Shown here one piece after another: positions 28,301 through 41,900 of a DNA stretch of 64,000 nt. The position numbers and the translations under genes were made by a program. Numbering within the stretch: the first letter of the stretch is position 1; each line of letters starts with the position of its first letter. The notes under the pieces are model-generated. The model was not told where the DNA came from. It saw only the letters and a program-made list of their open reading frames with translations, and made no database searches. This stretch comes from Phoronis australis (lineage: Eukaryota > Phoronida > Phoronidae), in contig NMRA01000183.1 of assembly GCA_002633005.1 (NCBI GenBank), positions 373,553-437,552 of the forward strand, written 5' to 3'.

Positions 28301-29856
28301 GCGTAACACTACGCTAAGTTTGCGGATTATAACGCAGATTTTGTGGAATGTTACACATATTTTGCGGAATGTTACGCAGATTTTGAGGAATATTAGGCAG
28401 ACTTTGGGGAATATTATGCACTTGCTTCTGCAGAAGCTTTGCTGAATGCTCTACGATTGCAAAATATTATGTATATTTCGTGGAATTTCTAAGCACATAG
28501 GACCAGTAGACGCTTTACGATTGACAAAAGTAATTTTTGCAAAATTTATATTCATTGCAAACAGACTAACGACTTTGTTAAACTAAAACACTTTTTTGCG
28601 GCTCTAAAATTTCAAATTGAACAATAATTTATTATTTAAAATCAATGCGACACTTGTAGAAGGGTTCCGCAAACAGAATAGCTTTGCGGAGCACTCAATT
28701 TTTTAATTATCATCGTGCGCAATAAAGTTAAAATGCATTCCATTCTGAATAACACATGCAAGTATCAATGTGACAATCCTAACAATAATTAGTTGATTGA
28801 TGTGACAGTCGCGGAGTGGTTCCGAATGCGGAACGGTGCCGCAAACAGAATGGTTTTGTGGAGCCCTCAATTTTTTAATTTCTTCAGGCGCAATAAAGTT
28901 GAAATACATTTTATTCTCAGTACCACACAAAAATATTAAATATGCACTTCTTCGGTGCTCTTTAATTTCCAAAGTAATAATAACAATTATTAAAAATCAA
29001 TTTGGCAGTTGCGGAATGATTGCACATGCAGAACAGTTCTGCAAACAAGGTAGTTTTGCAGCCTCTTAATCTCTAATTTTTCTTCAGGCGCGATGATGTT
29101 GAAAGATTTTCCATCGTTTATAACACTTGAACGTATCAATGTGTAAAGCCTAACAATAATTAATTAATCGATCAGACAGTTGCGGAACGGTTCCGCAAAC
29201 AATAGTTTTGCGGAGCCCTCAATTTTTTAAGTTTCTTGAAGCCCAATAAGATTGAACCACATTCCATACTCAAAAACACTTAAAAGTACCACTTTGAAAT
29301 ATGCCAAGGACAACACCACAAACGATGTGCTCCTATGGGTGTTTAGTATGACAAAAATGGCTATTAGATGGTGCAGAGTGCGTCAACCTCGTCTGAATTG
29401 AAAAGATGGCACCTTCTCTGTAATACACAACTATTTACCAAATTTCATGAAAATAAGTAAAGGGGTTCCTAAGATAAAGATGCAAGCGTAATGACCATTG
29501 ACACTAGGGGGCAAGGCATGGCTGTAATCCTCTGAAACTCATCGTCATCCAGAGCAATCTCTACAGGAGCCCGTTTTCAAGTTTTACAAAGATCCTTCAA
29601 AGGGATGAGATACAGCCGTGGATGCAAAATAAACCAGCTTGGACCTAGGGCAGAATATTGGAAAACACTCGAAAATTAATTTCAGCCTAACTATTTGCAT
29701 CAGGAACACAACCGTCAATTTTGATAACGATCTTTTACTGGTTTGGCAGACAGAGTGGCAGACGTCAAATACGTACGCAAAAATATTTAAAACACCAACC
29801 AGGTGGCACAGAAAACTTCAAATTTGTTTGAAAATGGGACGGAGTTGTGGTCTCCG

Positions 29857-29907
<51 letters not shown>

Positions 29908-32900
29908 AATATACATACATACATATATACATATATATTTGGCAAATCTCATGAAACTACATGTACATTAGTTACACGAGCTATGAAGATACAGAGGCAT
30001 GCGTAAAAAAACATTTTTGCCACTGGGGGGGGCACTGTGGTATTTAAATCAATTTGACACTTGTTACCGTTTATCGTCGGCTCCATTACGAAATTTCACA
30101 TAACTCCTTCAAAGGGTTAAAGATATTCCGACTCAGATGCAAAAAATCACTGCAAGGGAGCAACACAGTTGTCGGACCCATCCGAAAGAAATCAGTTGTG
30201 GCCTTCTCATCAGGGACTGTAACTATTCACTACGATCCTTTAAGCAGTATGGTAAACAGGGAGGTGAATGCCAGTAGATTTTTTAGACTTTGAAATAATA
30301 AGAATGGCCACAAAGTGGCATAAAGTCTATCGAATCCGTCCGAAAATAGGGTGGCATCGTTATTTTCTTATTAAAAACCGTTTGGCAGAATTTCATGAAA
30401 ATCCACCAAGGAATTCGAAGATACAGAGGAAAAAGGGTCAAACCAATCGTTGGATGGGTCTGAAACTTGTCATTATCTGTTGTCAGCTCAACAGAAACAC
30501 ATCAGCCAATTACCAAAATGTTCTCGCAATTCGTTAAGGAGACACAGTAGCAAACGCCAAAACAAAACAAAATCCTCACTAGGGGGGCGCAAGGTTAGTG
30601 AAACAAATTCTACTTTAAGTCTCACAAACGCCAATTATCGTGATTCTTCAAGCGGTTTGACAAATGGAAAAGTGGGCGCCAACAAACTTACTAGAAAATT
30701 TACAACATGGTCACTAGGTGGTGCAGAATTGTCAAAACCATTCGAAAATGTAAAGGTGTCATCGGCTCTTTAGTAGAAACCTACTATTTGCCAAATTTCC
30801 AGGAAAATCAAGAATTCTTGGTAAAGCTACAGAGAAAACCGTAAAAATAAAACTTTTCACTAGGGGGCACAGATAGGTCTGAAATTCCTTGTCATTTGTC
30901 GTCAACTTCATGGAACCACATCTGCCAAATCAAATTATGATCCTGTGAGATGTTCAGCAGATACAGCTGAGGACACCGGATGCTTAGACGGCCCGACGTC
31001 GTACACCAAGAGATGACGGCAGCATCCGCCCACATGTAATGTGTGGGCAAAATAGTGATGTGCAATTACATAAAAATCCAGCAATCGTAACTGCCTCAGC
31101 GTTTTACTTTGACACATGTTGATGAACAAGATGTATCCGAATTTACATTTACACAGTCCTTGATGACACTGCAAACGATTCTTGTTTTTCTCTCTGTTAC
31201 ACTGAGATCTATGTTCACATCTATTATTAAAATCTCTTGGTCTAGTGTATTTAACACCGACCTCTTGTCTATTTACAAGGCAAGATATGCCACCACCTCA
31301 GAGCGGTTTTAGAAAGTCATCTATGTTCACACTGTTGAAGCCAGGAATTTTGCCATTAGAGGTAGGACTAGTAGGCTGGTGAGAACTGCATCAGTTGGAA
31401 ATTATGTGAAGTAAGTAACCAACACGCATGTATAGTATTAAGCGAAGACAAAATGTATGTTATATTCGTTTGCACTAGACGCAGACAACCGATTTCATAA
31501 AGGTGGTTTAAAGTTAAACCTGGTTTAAACTGGACTTAGACCAGGTTTAAAAAATCTGCATTTCATAAAGGTGGTATAACTTTTGGACCAGTGGTTTAGT
31601 AAAACCTGGTTAACTCAACTTTAGACCTAACGAGGTATATATTACTTAGACCTGTATTGAGATCTTAAACTGGGTTTAACTTTAGACTTGGTCAGACCCA
31701 AGTTTAATACTATTAAATATGGCAGACTTGTACGATATAGCTGCGACTGAATGATGCTGTGGTGTGCATTTACGAATCTGTTTTAGAGCGAGAACAGATT
31801 ATTTTCAATATTCAGTTTTAGGACCACACAAGATCAAACGTAACAGGGGACCAAGAGTTTTTAAAGGGGTGGGTGTCGGATGAAGGATCTCTAAGAGGGC
31901 CTAGGTCAACAATTTGAAAATCATAGATTTCATATCACTAAAATCAAATGAAAAAAGGGGTCCGGACCCCTTGAAAAAACAAAGATTTTATACTACTAAG
32001 ATTTCCGAACTTATGACCTAAATACGTCACAGCGTCACACGTAGCGCCACCTTCTGGAGGGCGCTCATACAACATGACAAAAATGGATGACTGCAGTGGG
32101 CCGTCCGGTGACAAAAAACTTAAAAGAAGCACGATGTGTTCGGCTGCCAATTGCAGGGTTAGAAACACAGACGAAGAAAAGCGTTCTTTCTTTCGCTTGC
32201 CCAAAGATAAGGAGAGGTAAGTTTATTTTCATTTCACATTTCATACCACCGGTGTCAAGTAAGTGCTGTGCTTGTGATCCGTGAACACGGCCTAGACTGC
32301 AGTACTCTGAAGGTCTTCCTACTTGATAATAGGCATAGTTACTAGTAGTTGACAATACCGAGACCCGCGTCCGGACTCGATTCAAGTAATGAATTATACA
32401 ATTTTTCTGCCAGGAATGTCATCAAATGCAAATAAACTAGTGTCTCTGTGTTTAGTTGAAGAAGACTTTGTGTGTACAGATTGTGTCCAGACACTTCAGG
32501 TTACAGGGACAGGGTCAGTGTTCTGGTCTGGCCTTGTTCACTGGGTGAAAACTATGGTGAGATAACACTTTATAGGAAAGGCTTATTGGGGAATGTTTGC
32601 AAGCATGCATTATGTAATGTTATTTTGGTTGACATTTACAATATTTCTCAGTGTATGGTTCAATTTTAGATGTGCACGCTGGGTGCAGAATATTCGTAGA
32701 TCAGACCTAGCAGGGAAATCCTCAGAACAGCTACGTAACCTACGACTGTGTAGTAGCCACTTTGAAGACAACCAATTCACTAATCAGCTAAGGTAAGAAA
32801 AAGTATTAGTGATTTAGTGTAAAAAGTCTGATTTTAGGTAAAGTATCAAGCCCCCAGGCAGTACTACTCTGAACACTCTGGATAAGTGTTCCTCAGGCTA

Positions 32901-35900
32901 TCTTGCTGCAAAAGTATCCTGTCACGGAAAAGGTATTATTTGGCCAACTTCTGTATAATCCTTTCTTTAGAACATTATAGTGACAAACGAACGTTGTTCT
33001 GTGACATATTCTACTGTACCCAGACAATTTTGTGTGTTGCACACCCCAGATTATGGTTACATTTATTGTGTTTAGAAATCGCTTGAACTGGAATGCTGTC
33101 CCAACCATATTCAACGTGCCATACCCTCCGCCCTCTATTGTCTGCAAAAGGAAGGCACCAGCACAGAGAATGGAACTACCTATGAAGAAAATCAAGAAGG
33201 TTGCTCCACATTTAAGCTCCGGTTTGTCACTTTGTGTTGCATTGCTTGTAGTTTGCACATGCGCCGCCCATAGTTTGCATACTCTAATTAATCTAAAGTC
33301 CATCATCTGTAACCTGTTCTTGCTGTTTTACAGAGTGAGTTGTATTTACAAATTGTAAAAGAAAAAATGAACAACTGTCCTCATCCAGTACTACTTTATT
33401 GACATATGGCTTGTTGTCTGACTGTCATTTTGATTGTCACAGTTTTGTGTTATGCTCTATTGAATTTTACAGACCCACCAAACACACACGTCTTGAAAAA
33501 AACCTCAAAGCCCAACAAAAAAACTGCTACACTCGAAGTTGTCAAACCAACGCCTTCGAAAGAAAGTTAGTCGTCTCAACAAAAATTGGTAAAACGAGGT
33601 AAAAAGACATCCATTTCCAAGCAAGACCCCATCACAGAACTACGCAAGCACTTGCATGGTAATAATTTTGAGTTTGTCAAAGCTCAATTGAACTTATGTG
33701 ACAAAAAGCCAAAAGGGCAAAGATATTCTGATGATTTTAAAATGATTTGCTTGTCAATATATCATTCCAGTCCTAAGTGCTATCGACTGCTACGTAAAAT
33801 AATTTACTTGCCTGCAGTTTCAACATTGAAAAAGTGCATAAGCCATATTATCGTAAGACCTGGGTTTCACAAAATTATATTGGATGGTTTAAAACAAAAG
33901 GTTTCGAAAATGAAAGAACAATCAAAAGTATGTTCTTTGGTTTTTGACGAAATGGCTATTAAAGAGAACATATGCTATGAGTCAAACATAGATGAAGTGT
34001 CGGGATTTGAGGATTTAGGGACGATGGGGAAAAACAAATATGTTGCCAACCATGTATGTTTGTTTATGGTGAGGGAGTTGTGTGAAAAGTGGAACCAACC
34101 TGTAGGATACTTTCTAACCAGTGGTCCTATCTCTCCTGATACATTGGAAAATCTACTATTCTCTTGCATTGACAAGGTTGAGGCCACTGGTTTAATTGTT
34201 AAAGCCGTTGTTTGTGACCAGGGCAGTAACAACCGAAGTGTTATGAAATCTATTGTTGTTACAGTTGACAAACCGTATTTTATTTATAATGGTTCAAAAA
34301 GGTTCGTTTTCTTTGACCCCCCTCATCTTCTTAAAAATGTTAGAAACAACCTAAAGAATTCAGGATTTTTTGTAAATAACAACAAAGTTTGCTGAAAATT
34401 TATTGAACAGTTTTATAATATAGACTCACAGTTGCCAATTCGCATGGCCCCCAAGTTAACTGCGAAGCACATCAGACTACCTTCCTTTTCGGCCATGAGA
34501 GTGCCACTGGCAGTTCAGGTGATGTCCCATTCTGTGGCTGCTGGAATTCCAACTTTGTGTTTGTCTGGAAATTCCCTGCCTAAGGAGGCTATACATACTG
34601 CCCAGTTTGTTGAAACATACGACAAGTTGTTTAACATATTTAATAGCTCAAGTGTTCATCATTCCAATTTGTTTAAGAGAGCACTGTCTTCTAAGTCTAC
34701 CCAAGTTTTTACTTTTCTGTCAAAACCTTTCACTTGGTTAACAGAGCAAGTGAAGTCAGCTGGAAAATGTAAACTTTTGCCTTGTTTGGAAGGTTGGCAA
34801 CTTGATATAAACAGCTTACTTGGCCTTTGGGAACATCTCCATGCAAATCGTGGCTTTGATTTTTATTAACAAATAGACTGAACTAAGACTGTGTTGAAAA
34901 TTATTTTTCCATGATAAGAGGCCGAGGCGGCCATCGTGACAACCCAGACTCTGCTCAATTTAGAGCAGAGCATAGAGTGCAATGCATCAATAAACTTTTT
35001 TCTCAGAGTAGTTACAGTAATTGTGAAGAAGATATGGATTCTTTTTTACTGACTTTGTCTAATGTTAATAATCGAGTTGAAAACACGCCTTCTGATACGT
35101 GTGAGATTAATACTTGTCCCATGACTGATTCAAACGTTTTTGACTTGTTGAGAATTTTGCCTCCAGAAATATCATCGCATGAAGAATATATCGTAGCATA
35201 CATAGCCGGATATTTACTTTCTAAAGCAAAACGGAAATTTGACTGTGATGTTTGCGACTCGATTCGTATCCATTCTCATGTTTGTGATAATGACATCGAT
35301 GCTTTATTTTTCATTACACAGAAGCAGTATCTGGAAATTGATCAGGGTGGACTGATGACTCCAAGTAGGTTATTTATTTGTTTAGTCCCCACTCTTGAAT
35401 CTATGTTTAGAAATCACGTCACTTATGGAATTCACAATAGCAAACTTAGACAACGTTTTTTCACTAAAGTCAAGGACAACTCTGAATTACCTGAAATAAT
35501 TTGTGATGAGAGCTGCAAACACTCAGAGTTGTACATGGTTAACTTGTTTTTCTCTGTCCGTATCCACCATTTTCTGAAGCAGCAGAATTTGGAGTTTCGG
35601 AAACCCAACCAAAAAAGAAATCGAAAGTGTTTGAAGCTCCTACATGTTTGAATGTGAATTAAAAAAATAACTAGAGTAAACCCATCAGTGCTGAACACTA
35701 CTTTTGATGAATGTGGGAATAAATAAATATCCTAGTTGATATATGTATATTTATATAATCCTTTTTTCATTTAGAGAATGGGTGCATGACCTGTCAGGTA
35801 AGATATATAAGGTTTGTATTGCTTATAACCTGTGTGCTGACCTTTACCACTCATATCCTAAGCTTCCTTTAAAGCCTGTGTGAAATCAGATTATGTGTGC

Positions 35901-38900
35901 TGTGTTGCCTTGAACATTTTTCATTTTCTAACAATTTCCATGCTTGAATTATATAGAGGTAAACGGTTTGCTTATACTTGCTTAATCATTCCATAATCTT
36001 GGTTATCGTGTCTTTCTGTGTGCTTATCCTGCTTGTTACGAATGTCTAACGTAAACAATGTAGATGCTCTAATGACAGGTGCAACGGACGCAATTAGGCA
36101 CAGTGGAAAAATAATTAAATTTCTAAACACATCACATCTGAAAAATTATGGAGAATGGTACGCGCCGATGGATTTGATATTAAACGGTAGATACGCATAA
36201 AAAACTGGCGCGAGCACCTAACGATGTTTTTATTGTCAACAACGGACGAAATCTCCGACATCACTACTGCGCATCATCTCATGGATGCGAGTTGGTAGTG
36301 CAGCGTTTTCTAAAATGGTCAGTTTGCATTCTTGACACCACGAACAGTTCTATCAACCTGACCTTTAATGTTGCCGATAGTTCAACGAAATGTACTTCCT
36401 AGCCGTCACGTGGCATGGGTCACACTCTCCCGCTAATCAGGTGTCGCGAGTCCGCTCAACAATAAGTCAACAACGGACAATTTACGAGAAAGAAGACAGC
36501 AAAAGGTAATGAAAAACAGAAATATTAGGTTGGCAATGTGTTTGATGTCCGATATTACAAGTTAATATAATTTTTGTCTGAAAATTCCGCGTCTGATTAA
36601 ATGCGGAGATAACCTGACGGACCCAAATATGATAATGCTCTGGTGTTGGTTTACGAAGTAAAAGCGTTGTTTACCATTGAAAAGCTATTGTTGACTAGTC
36701 AACTTACCAGTACAAACGCCATTATATCTTATAAAGCCAGACTTGCATTCACATTGTTTAGTGTTAGGGTTGCAGAGTTCATTATTGCCCGGGCACATGG
36801 TTCCGCCAAACTTGCATTCAACTTTTGTGATCTCTGTAAATGAAGCAATAAAGCAATTAACGATTGTATCAATCATTAGACGGTGATTCGTTTCTTTTGG
36901 CTTCACCTGCAAGAGGCAAGGAATAGCTTTGGCGGTTCTGGGATGTTACAACGGGGTAAAACCGTGATTAGGAAATGACTGCATAAGTCAGCCTTAGTTA
37001 TAGTGTCTCATGAGTGCTTTTTGTCCCTATTTGGTTCTGTCGGCCCAATCCCCTCCCGCACAATGTAATGTATAAGCACTATTAATTTAAAGCGTGGATG
37101 CTTTAATATCGGGAAAAACAAAGCAAAAGTACAACATTCCGGACTGGCCCTGAGAACTATTTTATGGGCTCGTTAAATTCATTGGCTGATCAATCTAAGT
37201 GAAACTTCATGGTAGGTCTGCCAGTGAGGCTTGTTATGCATATCTAATGATGACGTGTGCTTCAAACATGAAACTACTTTCAAACTAATTACATGGTGTT
37301 TTGACAATCGAACATTTTCCACCCAACTTTAAGCCGACTCTGAAAAAATAAAACTGCCACTAAATGGCACACACAGTAGTCAGATCTGTCTAATAGTCGT
37401 CATCCCGCGTTAGTCGCATCACATAAATGCACTTACTAAATTTAGTAAAGATACTGCAAACGGTTTAGGAGATACAGCCATAGTCGCAAAATAAACTTGC
37501 CACTAGAAGGCGCCACAATAGTTGAAGTGGTAGGAAAACCATCGTCAGCCGTCCATACATGACAATTTTCGCAGTCATCCTTTGAGCGGTTTGGTTGATG
37601 GAGGGATGGCCGCCAAAAACAGGCAGGAAAATAGTAAAACTGGCCAAATTTCAATAAAATCCGGCAAGTTGTTTAGGAGATACAGCCGCGGACGCCGGAC
37701 ACCAGACGCCCGGAGGCCCAGACAGAGATGACGCCAATATGCACCCACATATAAATATGTGGGCGCATAAAAATAGAGTGTGAACCTTTTAATTTTTACT
37801 CAAAGTTGCTCCGTTTCCACCCGTCCGCAGTCCCTTTATTGGTCATTTGACCCAGGGTGTACGACAGTCTGCTACTGCGCTGAAGTGAACATGGAACAGA
37901 TAAAATCTATTAAACGTAAGTAATACCAGGAATGCAATGGCCGAGATTATCTGGACCAATCGCTAAGGCATAGTTAGAGTTGAAGAAGCTAATGCAATTG
38001 TAGCCGGTAATGCTTGGTGGTGTTGTGATATGGCCTACTGCTGTGTTTCGGAATCACTCAAAACTTTTATTGATTGAATCCCAGCCGCATAAAGCACCTG
38101 CCTCCCGTTCAGTAAAGCGCTGCCCTAGAAACAATGCAGGGTTACATACTGTGTATTGTAGTCACGTCACCTGTACTTGGCTTGCACACAGTTTAACGTT
38201 AAAATGTTGAGCACCAATGGACATTGCGAATAATCATTCAAGTTACAGGACAACTAACCATATGTCCTATCACAAAGTTTGGTAAGTCGATTATGTTCAG
38301 AGTCAGTAACATTGCTGTTTATAATATGTTTTGAAGACGTGTGATTTTCATGTCAGTAATAACGATCATAAACCTGCGCAGCTGTTCAAACTTGAAACCA
38401 CTAGTCGAAACATCGGCACCCGTCCGCATAAATTGTAAGATTCCGGACACTGTCGAGTTGCCGCCTTTCATACTTTTGAAATTTCGGATGGCCAATATTG
38501 CCTATTTCCAAACTTTAGGACAGGTTCAAAATATTTATTTTTTCATAGTCCGAGAATTTTACACGTGTAATTTGGCCCCGAAACAACAGGCAAGACAAAA
38601 TTATTGCCATTTTGGAAAAGTCTAATGGTGCGATGGGTCGGAGATTGCTGAGGATAGCAATTAAGTACATTTTAGTGATTTCGTCCTGAAAGTACACTGT
38701 AAGGACTCACCATTCGGTCAAATTCAGCCAACCACTGGCAACCGACAAACCGAACATGTATACGTCCCTCCCGACTCTAGCTGATTTGAGCTGGAGCCCA
38801 TTTCCCGTTTTCGTCCACAGCTTGGCACTTAATCATTTTTCACGGTAGCAAAACCAAAAACGCTCCGAGCCTTCACAGGACATTGGCGGGTTATGCCATT

Positions 38901-41900
38901 TCCCTGAGCCCTAGACGCAGTCAATATTGTCCGCGCAGTTAAATAGTACCTTAAGCGCAGTATAATGACACGGAGCTGCTGAACGCATGGCTGTATGTCA
39001 AAATTGTATTCTTTAACATCAAAATGGTAAACACCTTATTCATACGAATGACATTTAATTTTGTTATGAATCAGGAAACAAAGCATTCATAACACAACGA
39101 AGCGCCTTAGGGAACACACCCAGTAAAAAAGGGTAAATCTTTATTTTTCATGAAGATTTTGCTCACATTGGTTTCCAAATTGAAATTTGTGTGAAAACCA
39201 GTGTACGCAATGCCAGGCAACGCGACAATTAGATAAGGGTCTTTGCCAAAGGCTAAACGTGTATTGCGGTGAGACACTTCCCAATGTATGCTTCAAAGAC
39301 TATCCACTTGCTGTACAGAGGCTTTTCTTAGGCCCAGCCCCAAATGACATACATGTATACTCGAAGGTTAATTTTAACTCTTTCACTGCCACTGTCTGCG
39401 ACTTCCGGGTAGACTGCCATTGTTGGATTTTTACGACTTGAGCACACGCATACTTGAAACCTATTTTAGCTTTCTTTCAGGGGAGTTCATGTCGTTAATA
39501 ACAGATAAATCTGAAACCCGGTGCTACAGATTTGTCTCTGCACTTAATTGACCTAATTACATGTAAACACGAACAGAATCAATCCGGGCTTGTATCAGAT
39601 GTACCATAAATAAAAGAAACGCCTAAAAAATCTGTGAGATGTAATTTCAATGCCGAAGTTGTTAGTAAAACCATGTATGAAAATCACACGAGTCGTGAGC
39701 ATTAAATGCAAGAAAAAGCTTTAAGTAAAAGAACATTTAGCTCAGGACAGACATAACATAGCCGTGTTGAAATGAACCATGACAACCGCAGTCAGCCCAG
39801 GAATTTAAAAATGAAGGACCTGACACACCTTTGAAGTAAAACAATAGTTTAGTCTTATGACCTCACCAATATCATACTAACAGGCTCGACTTAGTTCACA
39901 TAACGTCAACTCAAACTGTCAAAGTATGGTTACTTTATTGGGTCACCCGAAGTCGCCCATGTCCAAACGTTTTTCCATGATATGAGGGATGTTACGTTAC
40001 GGCTCTACCAAATGCTTGTGTGTCTTAATTAATTGTAACCACCAACTATCAAATTCAAGTCTACTATAAGCTCTAATAAGCCAAGATGGCAAAAACCGCC
40101 CAAACAAACTCTGTAAAGCCTAATGCAACCAAATTTCATTTGCATGAAGTTTCAATTCTTGCGATTAAAGATGACTGAAAGACCCACTGAGTTTTCGAAA
40201 TGTTTCGTACATTTGATATATTTGTAACCTGCCACAAGCTCTGGTCTAAGCCTTTTTGTTGACTGCCAAATTCTACACTCAGGAGCATGTTTACTTGAAA
40301 GCAAGTTACCTGTGCACTTTCCTTGATGGAGCAGGTAACCGGAGTTACATTTACACTCTTTGCTTGCTGGATCGCAGACAGAATTAGCTGGACATTGTGT
40401 TCCGCCAGATTGACACGGAACTTTAGTTGCATCTGCATAAAATATTTCAGATAAGCGTGAATCACAAACTAAAAGAAATACCAATTAAAAAAATCTTCGG
40501 GGATAAATGCTACCAAATTAAAAATATCAAAATATGTTCAATTTTTGTGCATCCTTATTTTGGTTTGACAGGAAAAGATAACTGTAAAGCATCATGACAT
40601 TTAACAAGGCACAACACGGAGCTAAAAGAATGCAAATTATAATATTAAAGGCATAGGCAACCATTCTTCATGACATCTATAGTAAAAATAAGGTTCGTTG
40701 ATTACCATACCTTCACCGAGACTATGAAAAACCGTTACTCAATCAAATTTAATGTGGACTTGTCTAAAGTACTGGAGCTGTTTAGAAGGTGTCAGTTGTG
40801 TGTACGTGTGGCGACGCAGCCACATGGCGGTATGTAAGCGGTTTGTGGAGTCAGGTCATCACCCAGTGGAGACAGCATAGGCATTCCATTGAGGTCGGCA
40901 TAACAGTGCACACCGTGGTTGTGCTCCAAGACGTCACTCCACGTCTGTCTGAAGTCTCTACCTCATTCCTCTCAACAGCTGCCTGTGTCTGTACGTACTC
41001 TGCCTGCTTAGACATAGACCCACCCATTGACTCCGTGAAAAAATTCCTTATCACCACTGCTCTGACATGGGCGGCGGAGCACTGAAAAAAGAGAGGGGCT
41101 AAAGCCCCCCCCCCCGCCAACGGTAGTCGAAGTCATTGGAAAATCATAGTCAGCCATCCTCTTCAAAGTAGGAACATACAATGTTCACAATCATCCTTAG
41201 AGCGGTTTGGTTCATAAAGGGGTGGATGCCAAAAAACAGACTCTAAAGCAGTAAAAATGGCCACTGGATTACGCAAAATAGTTCGAATCCATCCGAAAAC
41301 AGGAAGATAGCGTCATCTTACCAATAGGTGCTTATATTCCTAATTTTATGAAATTATGATGAGGACCTTTGAATATACAGAGGGAAACGTAAAAAACTAA
41401 CATTGCCAGTAGGGGGCACAGCGGGAGTTCGATCGGTGCGAAAGTGGTCATCGTCCGCAGTCAACATCATTTAAATACACTTTCTAAATTCAGTAAAGAT
41501 CCTGCAAACGATTTAAGAGATACAGTCATGGGCCCAAAAAACAAAACTGCCACTAGGAGGTGCCACAGTCGTCGAAGTCGGAAAAATTTCGTCACCCATC
41601 CCCTCCATAGTAAGAACACACATGCCAATTTTCACAATCATCCTTAGATCTTTTTCGTTGATAGAGGGTAGAAGCCAAAAAGCACACTCGAAAACAGTAA
41701 AAAAGGCCACTAGGAGGCGCAAAATATCTCGAATCCATCCAAAAACAAGAGGATAGCGTCATCTCACCAATAGATGCCTAAAATCTAAATTTTATTAAAA
41801 TACGTTGAGGACCTTTGAAGATACAAAGGTAAACGTAAAAAACTAAAACTGCCACGGGGGGGGGGCAACCGGTAGTTCGATCCATGCGAAAGTCATCAAC

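Larger units (their letters stand above)
32074..35651 (+). pseudogene. P element-like (THAP9-type) transposase, broken
   Basis: Four plus-strand exons fit: 32074-32216, 32670-32792, 33076-33221 and from 33473. Exons 1-3 encode a THAP domain: MCSAANC, LCSSHFEDNQF and the AVPTIF box, with matching splice phases. Exon 4 has a basic coiled-coil-like stretch, then the RNase H-like catalytic part with LVFDEMAIK (first Asp), VVCDQGSNN (second Asp), FFDPPHLLKN and a late VENYFSMIRGRGG. Breaks: a stop or shift near 33565, a stop at 34393-34395, a shift near 34870 and a stop near 34890. Transposase activity is lost. It lies in the intron between M10 and M11, in the opposite orientation. Confidence 0.92.

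Noticed and set aside
38341-38625. 94-codon plus-strand ORF
   Set aside because: No recognisable motif and no splice context; treated as chance.
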